Translations under genes and position numbers: made by a program
Notes under the pieces: generated by a model
Seen by the model: the letters and a program-made list of their open reading frames with translations, nothing else
Told to the model about the DNA's origin: nothing
Database searches by the model: none
NCBI GenBank assembly: GCA_030693535.1
Contig: JAUYAL010000064.1
Coordinates: 1 to 64,000, forward strand
Length of the DNA: 64,000 nucleotides
Source of the DNA: Methylotenera sp.
GTDB taxonomy: Bacteria; Pseudomonadota; Gammaproteobacteria; Burkholderiales; Methylophilaceae
Direction of reading: 5' to 3'
In this document: positions 8,362 through 18,863 of the stretch, piece after piece
Layout of the letters: every line of letters begins with the position of its first letter
Numbering within the stretch: position 1 is the stretch's first letter

Positions 8362-9423
8362 TTAAGCAGGCGATTTCATTAGCATTGATTGTAAAATCTT
8401 GCGTATAGGTGTGGGGATTGCAGCATCCAATGCATCATTAATATTCAGCCATACATACCTATTTTCATTAATATGAGGCAGAAGTTTTATTACTTGTAAT
8501 GGTTGTGGTTGAATATGCAGTTTATAGTGTGTAAAAGCGTGACTAAATTTTGGTAAAGGTTCCAACACCTCGGCTACTACATTAAATAGTCTATGCGCTA
8601 GGGATGCTAAATCAAGCGTAGTATCTGTCTCCGGAAAGCTCCACAAGCTCCCCCAAATTCCTGCTGGCGGGCGCTTCTCCAGGAGAAATTTATCGTCATG
8701 CATCAATATCAACATAATGGTTTGTTTTTCTGGGATTGTTTTACGAGGTTTTGGCGTTGGTAGATTATGCACGCGATTTTGTAGGTAGGCTTCGCAGCTA
8801 TTAGAAATTGGACATTGACTACATTTAGGCTTGCTTCTGGTGCAAATAGTTGCGCCTAAATCCATCAAGCCTTGGGTATAGGCAACCATGCCATGTTCGG
8901 GCAGTAATTTTTCCGCGAGCCCCCATAATTTTTTTTCAACTTTAGGTGAACTTGGCCAGCCTTCTACTAAGAAATGTCTAGCCAGTACGCGTTTTACATT
9001 GCCATCTAAAATAGTCTGCACTTGATTAAAGGCGAATGAAGCAATCGCAGCAGCAGTAGAGCGACCTATACCAGAAAGTGCTTGAATTGCATCGAAGTTT
9101 TGCGGAAATTGTCCATTATAATCATGCATGATTGTCACGGCGGCATTGTGTAGATTACGTGCTCTTGAGTAATAACCTAGTCCGCTCCAATGTTGCAAAA
9201 CTTCATCTTGAGTTGCATTTGCTAAACTTGAAATATTGGGAAAGCGCTGCATGAACTTACTGTAATAACCGATGACTGCTGCCACCTGCGTTTGTTGCAG
9301 CATGATTTCTGACACCCAAATAGCATATGGATCAGGCGCTTGGTTTGATTTAGTCTGCCAAGGTAAATCGTGCCTACCATGTATATTTTGCCAAGTTATT
9401 AGTCGGTTCGAAAAATCATACAT
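8362..9423 (-). CDS. mutY: A/G-specific adenine DNA glycosylase MutY
   Basis: 353 aa, equal to the E. coli enzyme (350). It removes adenine mispaired with 8-oxoguanine. Visible features are the catalytic Glu39 in WVSEIMLQQTQV, the helix-hairpin-helix LSGIGRSTAAAIASFAF followed by Asp140 (LDGNVKR), and the 4Fe-4S ligands Cys194, 201, 204 and 210 (C-X6-C-X2-C-X5-C). The C-terminal NUDIX-like 8-oxoG recognition domain includes LEKRPPAGIWGSLWSFPE. It lies 54 bp downstream of the AsmA-family gene on the same strand, a pairing common in betaproteobacteria, so the two are probably co-transcribed. Confidence 0.97.
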   Translation of the reverse strand: MYDFSNRLITWQNIHGRHDLPWQTKSNQAPDPYAIWVSEIMLQQTQVAAVIGYYSKFMQRFPNISSLANATQDEVLQHWSGLGYYSRARNLHNAAVTIMHDYNGQFPQNFDAIQALSGIGRSTAAAIASFAFNQVQTILDGNVKRVLARHFLVEGWPSSPKVEKKLWGLAEKLLPEHGMVAYTQGLMDLGATICTRSKPKCSQCPISNSCEAYLQNRVHNLPTPKPRKTIPEKQTIMLILMHDDKFLLEKRPPAGIWGSLWSFPETDTTLDLASLAHRLFNVVAEVLEPLPKFSHAFTHYKLHIQPQPLQVIKLLPHINENRYVWLNINDALDAAIPTPIRKILQSMLMKSPA

Positions 9424-9476
9424 GGACTAAACCTAACAAGCTATTGCAATGCATCAGAAAGTTTTATGACAAAGAT

Positions 9477-12400
9477 TTAGAAATTAAGTAATTTTTTAAG
9501 TTTCTTCTCAGCTTTTTCTTTAGCTTTGTCTTCAGCAGACTTGGGTGCCTCAACTGGATCAGTCGGATGCACATTGTCCCCTACATTTGTTGTAGCAGTG
9601 GGTGTTGCTGGCGCTACTGCATCAGTAGATTTTTTCTTGCCTAATAAGCCTTTAAGCGCATCTGTTTTATCGCCACTACCAAGCAAGTCTTTGACTGCAG
9701 CGCCTTTTTCACCTCCAACTTTATCTAGTAAATTTGATTTTGCAAGCGCCGTACTAATTGAGGCGAAGTCCATACCGTATTTGGGGCTAGAGAATGTTCC
9801 TGAAATTTTGACAGGAATTGTAATCCCGGCTAAAGCATCTAAGTCAGCACCATCCTGACCCTTAAGTGATTTAACAATAGTAGGTTTTGCTAAGTAATTA
9901 ATCGTTTCGTTACCAATATCGATATCGCCACGGCTATCACCTTTGCCCAGTCTTAGAATGGGCGCTTTCATGGCTAAATCTTCGTTATGCGCAATACCAT
10001 TTTTGATGTCAAAAGTCGCTGTTAATTCGCTGAAATCTGTTTTCTTTTTACTGTCATTCGCAACACTATCTTTCGTTTTAAAAACATTCACCTTATTTTT
10101 TAAATCGCGAATACTTCCCGCAATATCAACGCCTTTAAGCGCGCCATCCGCTAGACTGAGTGATACATTTCCTGCCAGCGCTTTTTTAAGTGCAGCAACG
10201 CTGCCACCTTGGGTGGTCACATCGATATTGACGGTACCTTTACCTTCTAACATATCATTATTGATTGCATCGGCCATTAATGGCCCAATAGAGACCGATT
10301 TCATATTTTGTTTAAATATGATATTTGGCATAGCCCGCGCATCTACACTTAACATGCCATTCATATTGCCTTGATACAAGTTTGCGGAAAATGGCGACAG
10401 CGTTGCCACTCCCCCTTCTGCTTTTAAACCTAAATTTACATTTTCAGTTTTAATATTTGCCAATTTAAGCCAGCCGATTTTCGCCTCGCCCGAAGCGTTT
10501 AGCTTTTTTAGCGCACCCAAATCTATGGGCGTATCACCACTACTTTTATTGTTATCAGCACCTTTAGTAATGTATCTATCTGCATCTAGCTTGTCGATAT
10601 TTACATTAAAACTATAAACAGGATCATTAAAGCGAGAAATCCCAATGCTGGCATTAATTTGGCTCTCATCCACTTTTGCTGCAAGTGGATTAAGACTTAA
10701 TTTTTGGCCATCAGCTTTCAGGTCAATGCGAATATTTGAAGCTTTAGTTTTACCATATTTAAGATTGCCGATTCTTAAGCTCCCATTCGCATTCAATGTT
10801 TTAAGTACATTTAAGTCAAACGGCTTGTCACTGGTTTTAGAGCTTGCACTGGGCTTTGCATCTGTACTACCAGCAGTTGCATATTTATCTACATCTAGTT
10901 GATCAATATCTAAATCAAATGTATAAAGTGGCTTCGAAAATTGGCTAATACTGAAGTTGCCTTTAATTCGGCTGTCATCTACTTTAACATCTAAGCCACT
11001 CAAAGCCAGCTTTTCACCATCCGCTTTAATCCCTACATTAAGGCCGGAAACTAGATATTTGTCATATTGAATACTGCCCACGCTAAGTTTTCCGTCAAGC
11101 AATAAGGTTTTCATGGCGCTTAAGTCGGCAGGCTTCTCGCTAGATTTTTCTGCAGGCTTGGATTTAGCTAATAGCTTGTTGAGGTTAAGTTTATCTGCAT
11201 TCAAGTTAAATTTAATACTCGGTTTTTTGAAGCTAACCACTGAAATTTCACCATTAAGCTTGGTATCGTCGATATTAAAGCTAAATTTGCTGTTGGCTAA
11301 TTCGTTCTTAATATCAGTGTGCGCTAATAAATTGAAGTTACCTTTCATGCCGCCATTCGGCAAGCTAGGGTCTTTAATATCTAAGTTGCCTACAAGTTTA
11401 GGCAGATCAAAAATTAAAGTTTCTAAATTACCGCTAAATGGCGACGAAAACTTGCCAGATAACGTACGTTTACCTTGAATGGCTAAAATATCACCGGTAA
11501 TGCCACTACTTTCTAATGCTTTAGGTGAACCTTTGATGTCTGCTAAGGCTAAGTTGGCTTTAAAGGTTTCGCCTGCTTTTTCTTGGATTAAAGTGACGGT
11601 AGTTTTTTTACTGGTGACTTCATCCTTTTGTGCATTTAATTTAGGTGCACTTAACTCTATGCTCAGTTTTGCATCATTAAATTGACCAGAGCCAACTAAT
11701 TTCAAGCTATCTACTAAAAATTCGCGTGATTCAGGTTTTGCATCTACATCGCCACTAATCACGACATTAACATTCTTAGCCCCAAGTAAATCGCCTTTAA
11801 TAGCAGCATCTAAGCCTTTGGTTATAAAGTGCTTATTTGCTGGATCGACTAAGAAATTACCCTTTATTATTGCATTGGCTGCAACTTCAGGCTGATTTGA
11901 GGTGATTGTAAAATCTGTGGCTAGATCTACAGGCTCTGCCAAGGCAATGTGGCCAGATTTTAGATTGAATTTAGAGATATTGTATTTTGCTCCCACGCCT
12001 TCATCGCTATAACTAACAGCTGAATCGGTCACATTAACACCATCAATATCAAATTTAATGTCCTGAGATTCATTATCATCTTTACTCATCAAATCGTCAA
12101 AGTTTGTCGTGCCATCTTTATACTTAACAATGTTAGCCTGTGCGCCGTCAATATAAACGGTATCTACCACTAACTCTTTTTTGAGTAATGGTAATAATGC
12201 GAGTGAGACTTTTACACTATTTACTGAGGCAAATTCTTTACTATTTTTATGCTCAGAAAGTGAAATTTTTCCTAAATCGGCACCAATTTTAGGCCAAAAA
12301 GCGAGCTTGATGTCACCATCCAGTTTAAGCGTACGCTCTTTCTTTTGTTGTACTAAATCAATTACTTTTTGCTTGTAATCGTTTGGGTTAAATGTAGCCG

Positions 12401-12479
12401 CAACAATAGCCACCAATAATAAAAGCAGGCCAATTAAGCCACCTAAAACATACAAACCAAATTTAAGATATTTTTTCAT
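9477..12479 (-). CDS. AsmA-family inner-membrane-anchored protein
   Basis: About 1000 aa. It has one N-terminal membrane helix (LYVGGLIGLLLLLVAIVAA type), then the AsmA N-terminal motif FNPNDYKQKVIDLVQQKKERT, and a long beta-rich periplasmic part with an AsmA_2-like C-terminal domain (MLEGKGTVNIDVTTQGG). Three related blocks of roughly 110-130 aa, each beginning DLxxLKxLxxxGxxxIGxLK, form internal repeats in the middle. AsmA-like proteins are thought to move phospholipids across the periplasm or influence outer-membrane assembly. The C-terminus is low-complexity and Lys-rich. I chose ATG 12479 because GTGAGA lies 6 nt upstream; a longer frame from GTG 12491 would use that site as its start. 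Confidence 0.88.
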   Translation of the reverse strand: MKKYLKFGLYVLGGLIGLLLLLVAIVAATFNPNDYKQKVIDLVQQKKERTLKLDGDIKLAFWPKIGADLGKISLSEHKNSKEFASVNSVKVSLALLPLLKKELVVDTVYIDGAQANIVKYKDGTTNFDDLMSKDDNESQDIKFDIDGVNVTDSAVSYSDEGVGAKYNISKFNLKSGHIALAEPVDLATDFTITSNQPEVAANAIIKGNFLVDPANKHFITKGLDAAIKGDLLGAKNVNVVISGDVDAKPESREFLVDSLKLVGSGQFNDAKLSIELSAPKLNAQKDEVTSKKTTVTLIQEKAGETFKANLALADIKGSPKALESSGITGDILAIQGKRTLSGKFSSPFSGNLETLIFDLPKLVGNLDIKDPSLPNGGMKGNFNLLAHTDIKNELANSKFSFNIDDTKLNGEISVVSFKKPSIKFNLNADKLNLNKLLAKSKPAEKSSEKPADLSAMKTLLLDGKLSVGSIQYDKYLVSGLNVGIKADGEKLALSGLDVKVDDSRIKGNFSISQFSKPLYTFDLDIDQLDVDKYATAGSTDAKPSASSKTSDKPFDLNVLKTLNANGSLRIGNLKYGKTKASNIRIDLKADGQKLSLNPLAAKVDESQINASIGISRFNDPVYSFNVNIDKLDADRYITKGADNNKSSGDTPIDLGALKKLNASGEAKIGWLKLANIKTENVNLGLKAEGGVATLSPFSANLYQGNMNGMLSVDARAMPNIIFKQNMKSVSIGPLMADAINNDMLEGKGTVNIDVTTQGGSVAALKKALAGNVSLSLADGALKGVDIAGSIRDLKNKVNVFKTKDSVANDSKKKTDFSELTATFDIKNGIAHNEDLAMKAPILRLGKGDSRGDIDIGNETINYLAKPTIVKSLKGQDGADLDALAGITIPVKISGTFSSPKYGMDFASISTALAKSNLLDKVGGEKGAAVKDLLGSGDKTDALKGLLGKKKSTDAVAPATPTATTNVGDNVHPTDPVEAPKSAEDKAKEKAEKKLKKLLNF

Positions 12480-12545
12480 GATGATTCTCACTACAAGAGT
12501 TTATTTCAAAGATTACAAAATTTTAACATCAGAATAATTTTAGTA

Positions 12546-13190
12546 CTATTTCCAGAAAAAATGGCTAATCGCTGCCGCACCAAATTTCCAAACGATATAA
12601 ATCAGCAAGTAATAAAGAATAACAGTAAGCACCAAACATATCAGCGAAAAAATCGCCATTAAGCCATCTTGCCCAATTTCACCTGTGCAATAAAACAAAA
12701 TAGCTAAGCTAGGAAACAGGTTTTTAAAAGGCACTACACCACCGAGTGGAATAGCAACTAGCACGCCCACTGCAATAAATATAAAACCACCAATTTTCTG
12801 ACCTAATTGACCTCTGACTAAAAAACTTAAGCGAGGTTTAGTAAAGCGACTACAAAAACCGATGATTTTTAAACATGTGCTGACAAGCCCTTGTCGTACA
12901 CGCTGGCTTAATGTCACATCACGAATTTTTTGAGGCAAAGATAAATGTTGTTCGCCTTTAAAAAGTTGCAAACCCAATGCAATAAAAGCGGCACTACCGA
13001 TAAGTGCAAAAAATCCTAATGGAATGGGCTGTAGAAAAGGTAAAACTGCTAAAGTCGCAGTGAATGTGTAGGCGTCCGGCCCAAGCTTATCAATGGCCTT
13101 GCCAAAAGCTAATGGCTCTTCTGCAACGGGTTTAGCAAAGCTTTCTAGTGTGGTGACTAACTCATTGAAACTGCTTGCAGGAGTAGGCAT
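12546..13190 (-). CDS. ExoD-family membrane protein
   Basis: 214 aa with about four to five hydrophobic segments (for example FTATLAVLPFLQPIPLGFFALIG and GGFIFIAVGVLVAIPLGGVVPF) and the repeated proline-glycine pattern of the exopolysaccharide-synthesis ExoD family. ExoD of rhizobia affects exopolysaccharide production and alkali tolerance; the biochemical role is unknown. It lies 65 bp downstream of uppP on the same strand, so a link to envelope polysaccharide metabolism is plausible but not shown. Confidence 0.8.
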   Translation of the reverse strand: MPTPASSFNELVTTLESFAKPVAEEPLAFGKAIDKLGPDAYTFTATLAVLPFLQPIPLGFFALIGSAAFIALGLQLFKGEQHLSLPQKIRDVTLSQRVRQGLVSTCLKIIGFCSRFTKPRLSFLVRGQLGQKIGGFIFIAVGVLVAIPLGGVVPFKNLFPSLAILFYCTGEIGQDGLMAIFSLICLVLTVILYYLLIYIVWKFGAAAISHFFWK

Positions 13191-13255
13191 GCTAGACTAA
13201 GTGGTTGTTTAAAACAATCAAACTGCTAATTTCAAATAGGCTGTAGAAAATCACT

Positions 13256-14083
13256 TCAGTGTACGGTCCAATTAACCAATCCAGTATAAGCCGTCACCAA
13301 CACAATAATGCCAAATACAATTCGATACCATGCAAAAATTGTAAAATCATGATGACTGACATAACGGATCAAAGCGCGTACCGCAACCATGGCGCTAATA
13401 AAAGCAAAGATAAAGCCCACTATCCATGCGCCTATGTCATCCATGCTTAATAGAGCACGGTCTTTGTACATAGTGTAAATAGAAGCAATGCCTAACGTGG
13501 GTACTGCAAGAAAGAATGAAAATTCAGCGGCAGCTTTACGCGATAGCCCAAAAAACAAGCCGCCGATAATTGTGGATCCCGAACGCGACATGCCAGGGAT
13601 TAATGCGACTGCTTGAGCTAGCCCCAGTTTTAAAGCGTCAATTGGACGAATGTCATCAACCGTTTCTATAGTGACGGTATGCTTACGTTTTTCTGCCCAT
13701 AAAATGATGAAAGCACCAATAATAAAAGCCATTGCTACGGGGATTGGTTTAAAGAGGTGCGCTTTGATTTTGTCGCCGAAAGCCAAACCAAGAATAGCAA
13801 GAGGCAAAAATGCGATGACTAAGTTAATGATTAAACGGTTAGCTACCGCATCGCGACCTAATCCAGAAAAAGTACTAACAAAGCGCGTACGGTATTCCCA
13901 CACCACCGCTAAAATCGCCCCCAATTGAATGGCAATATCAAACACACCTCGTTTTTCGTAGTTCATAAAGTTGAGCAAATCGCCCGCTAGTATGAGGTGG
14001 CCGGTGCTGCTAATGGGCAAAAACTCTGTAGCGCCTTCAACTATGCCAAGAATGGCGGCTTTAAGTAATGTCAATAAATCCAT
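13256..14083 (-). CDS. uppP: Undecaprenyl-diphosphatase (BacA type)
   Basis: 275 aa, close to the E. coli length (273). It dephosphorylates undecaprenyl diphosphate to recycle the lipid carrier for peptidoglycan and surface polysaccharides. Both family signatures are present: [20 protein letters not shown] near the N-terminus (catalytic Glu and Ser-rich loop) and [13 protein letters not shown] in the second half. Around seven to eight hydrophobic segments are seen. The upstream gap to the yidB-like gene holds a terminator, so uppP likely starts its own transcript with exoD. Confidence 0.96.
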   Translation of the reverse strand: MDLLTLLKAAILGIVEGATEFLPISSTGHLILAGDLLNFMNYEKRGVFDIAIQLGAILAVVWEYRTRFVSTFSGLGRDAVANRLIINLVIAFLPLAILGLAFGDKIKAHLFKPIPVAMAFIIGAFIILWAEKRKHTVTIETVDDIRPIDALKLGLAQAVALIPGMSRSGSTIIGGLFFGLSRKAAAEFSFFLAVPTLGIASIYTMYKDRALLSMDDIGAWIVGFIFAFISAMVAVRALIRYVSHHDFTIFAWYRIVFGIIVLVTAYTGLVNWTVH

Positions 14084-14157
14084 AGTTTCATTTTAACAGG
14101 TTTGTGTTTTATATTAGGTCAGTTTAGTTTAAAAGTGAAAGTTAATATTACGCTCAT

Positions 14158-14184
14158 AAAAAAGGGCGATTTGTCGCCCTTTTT
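14158..14184 (-). terminator. Rho-independent terminator after the yidB-like gene
   Basis: GGGCGA / TCGCCC stem with a TTTG loop, flanked by A6 and T5 runs. It ends the minus-strand yidB-like transcript ahead of uppP and could work in both directions. Confidence 0.88.
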
Positions 14185-14208
14185 GATTATTTCATGAGTT
14201 TATAGTGC

Positions 14209-14601
14209 TTATTTAAGCATGCCTAACACACTACTTAACAAGTTGCCTGAATCTATAGTCACTTCACCATTAGGAGTCATTTTATCTACTACACCTGGTA
14301 AGTATTGAGCAATTTGGCTACTTAACATTTCAGGTGAAATGCCAAATTTAGCAGCCATTTCTGCAATTTGACCATTGCCTAATACGCTAGAAATTTGGTC
14401 AGCAGAAATTGACATATTCTCGCCTTTGCCAACCCATGAGGCAGCTAAATCACCCAAACCACCTTCTTTAAATTTATTTAAGACGCCTTCAAGGCCACCG
14501 TTTTGGTTAAACATTTCCATAGCAACTTGCGCCATACCACCTTGCTGCCCACCCATTACCTTACCAAGTACTGCACCTGCAATGCTGTCAAACAAACTCA
14601 C
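14209..14601 (-). CDS. YidB-like DUF937 family protein
   Basis: About 130 aa. The glycine- and methionine-rich start (SLFDSIAGAVLGKVMGGQQGG), the GLGDLAASWVGKGENMSIS motif and the VLGMLK end are typical of the YidB/DUF937 family, whose role is unclear. Start chosen at GTG 14601, which has GGGAG 7 nt upstream; a longer frame to 14667 would overlap the 3' end of the pseudouridine synthase gene and lacks such a site. It follows that gene closely on the same strand and probably shares its transcript. Confidence 0.85.
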   Translation of the reverse strand: MSLFDSIAGAVLGKVMGGQQGGMAQVAMEMFNQNGGLEGVLNKFKEGGLGDLAASWVGKGENMSISADQISSVLGNGQIAEMAAKFGISPEMLSSQIAQYLPGVVDKMTPNGEVTIDSGNLLSSVLGMLK

Positions 14602-14650
14602 GATTAATCTCCCTATTAAACGACAAAAAAAGTCTAACGAATAGCATAAC

Positions 14651-15901
14651 TCAAAAACGTTCGTCATTACGTAGATAGCGCCATTGACCGACTGGTAATT
14701 TACCTAAATTTACACTTCCAATACGCACACGTTTTAAACCAACTACATGCAAGCCAACCATTTCGCACATGCGGCGAATTTGACGTTTTTTTCCTTCACG
14801 CAATACAAAGCGTAATTGATCTTCATTTTGCCAACTCACTTTGGCGGGTTTTAGTTTTTCGCCATCTAAACTTAAACCAAAATTAAGACGTTTCAAATTT
14901 TCATCACTTAACTCGCCTTCAACTCGAACTAAATATTCTTTTTCAACGCTGGAATCCTCACCAATCAAATGGCGCGCTACACGACCATCTTGTGTAAGCA
15001 CTAACATTCCTGTTGAGTCAATATCCAAGCGGCCTGCTGGTGCTAGGCCTTTTAAATATCTACGTTGAAACTCACGCTCGTGATGTTGATTTAACTCAGG
15101 GTCATCCAACCACTCGTTATCAGGATGCACGAGTACAATTGCAGGTTGATAATCATCTTCCGCCTGACCGCTCACGTAGCCCACAGGTTTGTGCAAAATA
15201 ATCGTCACTGATTCTGATTGTACTTCGTGTGCGTAACTACTAATCACAATTTCAGCATCTGGATTAATGCGCGTACCTAGCGTATCAATAATGACGCCAT
15301 CCACCATCACCCAACTGTTCATAATCCATTCATCCGCCTCTCGACGTGAGCAAATACCACGCTCCGCCATTACCTTAGAAAGGCGCGGTAAATCTGTGCT
15401 GATAGATGTAGATTTATAGGCAGCTTTTGCTGCAGCTCCATATTGCGGCGTGGTTACCGCATCATATCCATCGCGCACTTTACCGCCTCTGCGTGGTGCT
15501 TGACGGTATTGCGGTTCATTTTTATCTGGGCGTGGAGTAGTTCGTGTGTCTACACCCTGCGGCCTTACTTGGCGAGGTTGCTGTTCTCTTTCATCCGCGG
15601 ATCTGGCTGGGTAGTCAGGGTGCATGTTTTGCCTATCATCCGACGGTGCATTTTCACGCGGTTTACCATCAAAGCGGTGGTTGCGTTGCCCGGCTTTAGC
15701 AGACGTTTGATTTAAAGACTCTTGTTTCTCGATTTTTCTTTCAGCGGGCGGTTTTTCTCTAAGTGGCGCATTTACATTAGGCGGTGCAATGCTACGATCA
15801 CGCACAACAGCATTGGAGCGCCGCACTGGCGGCTTGCTCACTTTGACTTGAGTTTCATCAGATTTTTTATTGAGTTTAATAGTGGTCACGTTAATCCGCA
15901 T
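14651..15901 (-). CDS. RluF-like 23S rRNA pseudouridine synthase with long N-terminal extension
   Basis: 416 aa. Residues ~1-165 are a disordered, Arg/Pro/Lys-rich extension. An S4 RNA-binding domain follows (LPRLSKVMAERGICSRREADEWI). The catalytic domain has the Asp motif GRLDIDSTGMLVLTQDG and the RsuA-family C-terminal signature GKKRQIRRMCEMVGLHVVGL. The RRMCE and GxWRYL wording is closer to RluF than RluB, so U2604-type modification of 23S rRNA is likely, though the substrate could differ. RluF of E. coli is about 290 aa, so the extra length is all N-terminal. It is the first gene of a unit with the yidB-like gene. Confidence 0.85.
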   Translation of the reverse strand: MRINVTTIKLNKKSDETQVKVSKPPVRRSNAVVRDRSIAPPNVNAPLREKPPAERKIEKQESLNQTSAKAGQRNHRFDGKPRENAPSDDRQNMHPDYPARSADEREQQPRQVRPQGVDTRTTPRPDKNEPQYRQAPRRGGKVRDGYDAVTTPQYGAAAKAAYKSTSISTDLPRLSKVMAERGICSRREADEWIMNSWVMVDGVIIDTLGTRINPDAEIVISSYAHEVQSESVTIILHKPVGYVSGQAEDDYQPAIVLVHPDNEWLDDPELNQHHEREFQRRYLKGLAPAGRLDIDSTGMLVLTQDGRVARHLIGEDSSVEKEYLVRVEGELSDENLKRLNFGLSLDGEKLKPAKVSWQNEDQLRFVLREGKKRQIRRMCEMVGLHVVGLKRVRIGSVNLGKLPVGQWRYLRNDERF

Positions 15902-16136
15902 TCATATATTTATAAGACTATTTTAACAAACAATCACGCATGCCCCTATTGATAAATCCAACTTAAAATTGTAGTTGAATCACTTACTGAAGCCATGGAT
16001 TTGCCATACTTTCTATTTCTAAAAATTTGCTGATAACTCAACACAGATATTAAATTTTCAACACATAATTAGGCATCTATTTTTATAAATACCAATTAAA
16101 TCAATATGTTAAAAAAGTCAATTCCGTTTTAATGTA

Positions 16137-16153
16137 TTGGCATAGTCTTTGCT
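16137..16153 (+). promoter_or_regulatory. Sigma-54 promoter upstream of a small gene
   Basis: TTGGCATAGTCTTTGCT matches the -24/-12 consensus closely: GG (16139-16140) and GC (16151-16152) are separated by exactly 10 bases, with TTGC at -12. Transcription would begin near 16164, about 60 nt before the small ORF. The remainder of 15902-16225 shows no gene. Confidence 0.6.
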
Positions 16154-16225
16154 GATTAATCATTATGGAAAGCATTTTTAAAATGAATATAAAAATGCAA
16201 AATAATCATACTGAGGAGAACAAAA

Positions 16226-16426
16226 TTGATTATCACTAAAGAAGTGGAAAAAAATAGTACAGTGAATGTACGCCAAAATCGTAACAAAGCACTTAGCTTA
16301 CTAATAGATGAGATGGCTGTGTGGTATCCAGCACCATACTACGATATTGAAGCGATGGTATCTAAAGAGACTAAAGGGTTTATATCAAATCATCGCGCTA
16401 AGATTAGTGCATCTGTTTGTGCTTAG
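16226..16426 (+). CDS. Small protein of unknown function (66 aa)
   Basis: I do not recognise this family. The start is TTG with an excellent GAGGAG 6 nt upstream. The product is soluble-looking and mixed-charge: a basic N-terminal half (VRQNRNKALSLLIDEM) and a later aromatic patch (VWYPAPYYDIEAM). It is preceded by a near-consensus sigma-54 promoter and followed 10 bp later by a very strong hairpin, so it appears to be a self-contained transcription unit. The combination of promoter, ribosome-binding site and terminator argues that it is real despite the rare start codon. Confidence 0.62.
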   Translation: MIITKEVEKNSTVNVRQNRNKALSLLIDEMAVWYPAPYYDIEAMVSKETKGFISNHRAKISASVCA

Positions 16427-16436
16427 TAAAATGACA

Positions 16437-16479
16437 TACCCAATAGAAAGCCAGTATTAGCCTGGCTTTCTATTGGGTA
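16437..16479. terminator. Perfect 18-bp stem-loop between the small gene and thiC
   Basis: TACCCAATAGAAAGCCAG (16437-16454) pairs fully with 16462-16479 around a 7-nt loop. It lies between two converging genes and probably ends both transcripts, although no long T run follows. Confidence 0.75.
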
Positions 16480-16491
16480 TCAAGGTTTTGT

Positions 16492-18396
<1,905 letters not shown>

Positions 18397-18465
18397 CTAT
18401 TTATTAATTCAGCATAGAAAAGCAACAAATGCATAGGCTATTTTATTAATAGCAACACATTGCAT

Positions 18466-18552
18466 GCTTTCCTACGGCGGCATAACCCGCGTCAGGTTCA
18501 AAGGGTGTTTCTCACTATTCATAAAATATCTCAATACGAATAGACCCCTAGC
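18466..18552 (-). promoter_or_regulatory. TPP (THI-box) riboswitch of thiC
   Basis: On the minus strand, CTAGGGGTC, a TGAGA segment, ACCCTTTGAACCTGA and GCCGCCGTAGGAAAGC appear in the canonical order. About 80 nt separate it from the thiC start, leaving room for a terminator or ribosome-binding-site switch. Confidence 0.93.
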
Positions 18553-18665
18553 AATAGACGAAAATTACGCTAATTCGATAGTAAAAGCAAGTGCTTATAA
18601 TTTTTATAATTAGAAATTAACATTGTAAAAAATGATGATTAAGCATCAGTATTACTTGTGATTTT

Positions 18666-18674
18666 TGCTATAAT
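18666..18674 (+). promoter_or_regulatory. Extended -10 promoter
   Basis: TGC-TATAAT is an extended -10 element 40 bp before the 48-aa membrane protein gene. No good -35 is visible, as is common for extended -10 promoters. Confidence 0.45.
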
Positions 18675-18714
18675 AATATTTATCAATCACAAGTATAAGA
18701 AAAGTAGGTGAGTC

Positions 18715-18861
18715 ATGGCTTTAATTCTTTATATTGTTTATTACTTAACCGCCATTATTGCGTTGTTTTTTCACTTTACCGGGGCATTGGAGCGTTGGGG
18801 AATGGAATGGATTATATTGGTGCTGGCAGTGACCGTATTCCCGGTAGTTTTATACTTATAG
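18715..18861 (+). CDS. Small hydrophobic membrane protein (48 aa)
   Basis: ATG 18715 with AGGTGAG just upstream opens a 48-codon frame, MALILYIVYYLTAI..., with two hydrophobic segments (LYIVYYLTAIIALFFHF and WIILVLAVTVFPVVLYL) joined by a short polar turn (TGALERWGME). That suggests a hairpin in the inner membrane. I do not recognise the family. It has an extended -10 promoter and stops 2 bp before the converging SDR gene. Real status rests on promoter, ribosome-binding site and membrane-like composition. Confidence 0.55.
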   Translation: MALILYIVYYLTAIIALFFHFTGALERWGMEWIILVLAVTVFPVVLYL

Positions 18862-18863
18862 AA

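Noticed and set aside
9526..12378. Several plus-strand frames of 65-143 codons opposite the AsmA-family gene
   Set aside because: They are shadows of a strongly coding minus-strand gene with clear repeats and family motifs; none has a ribosome-binding site.
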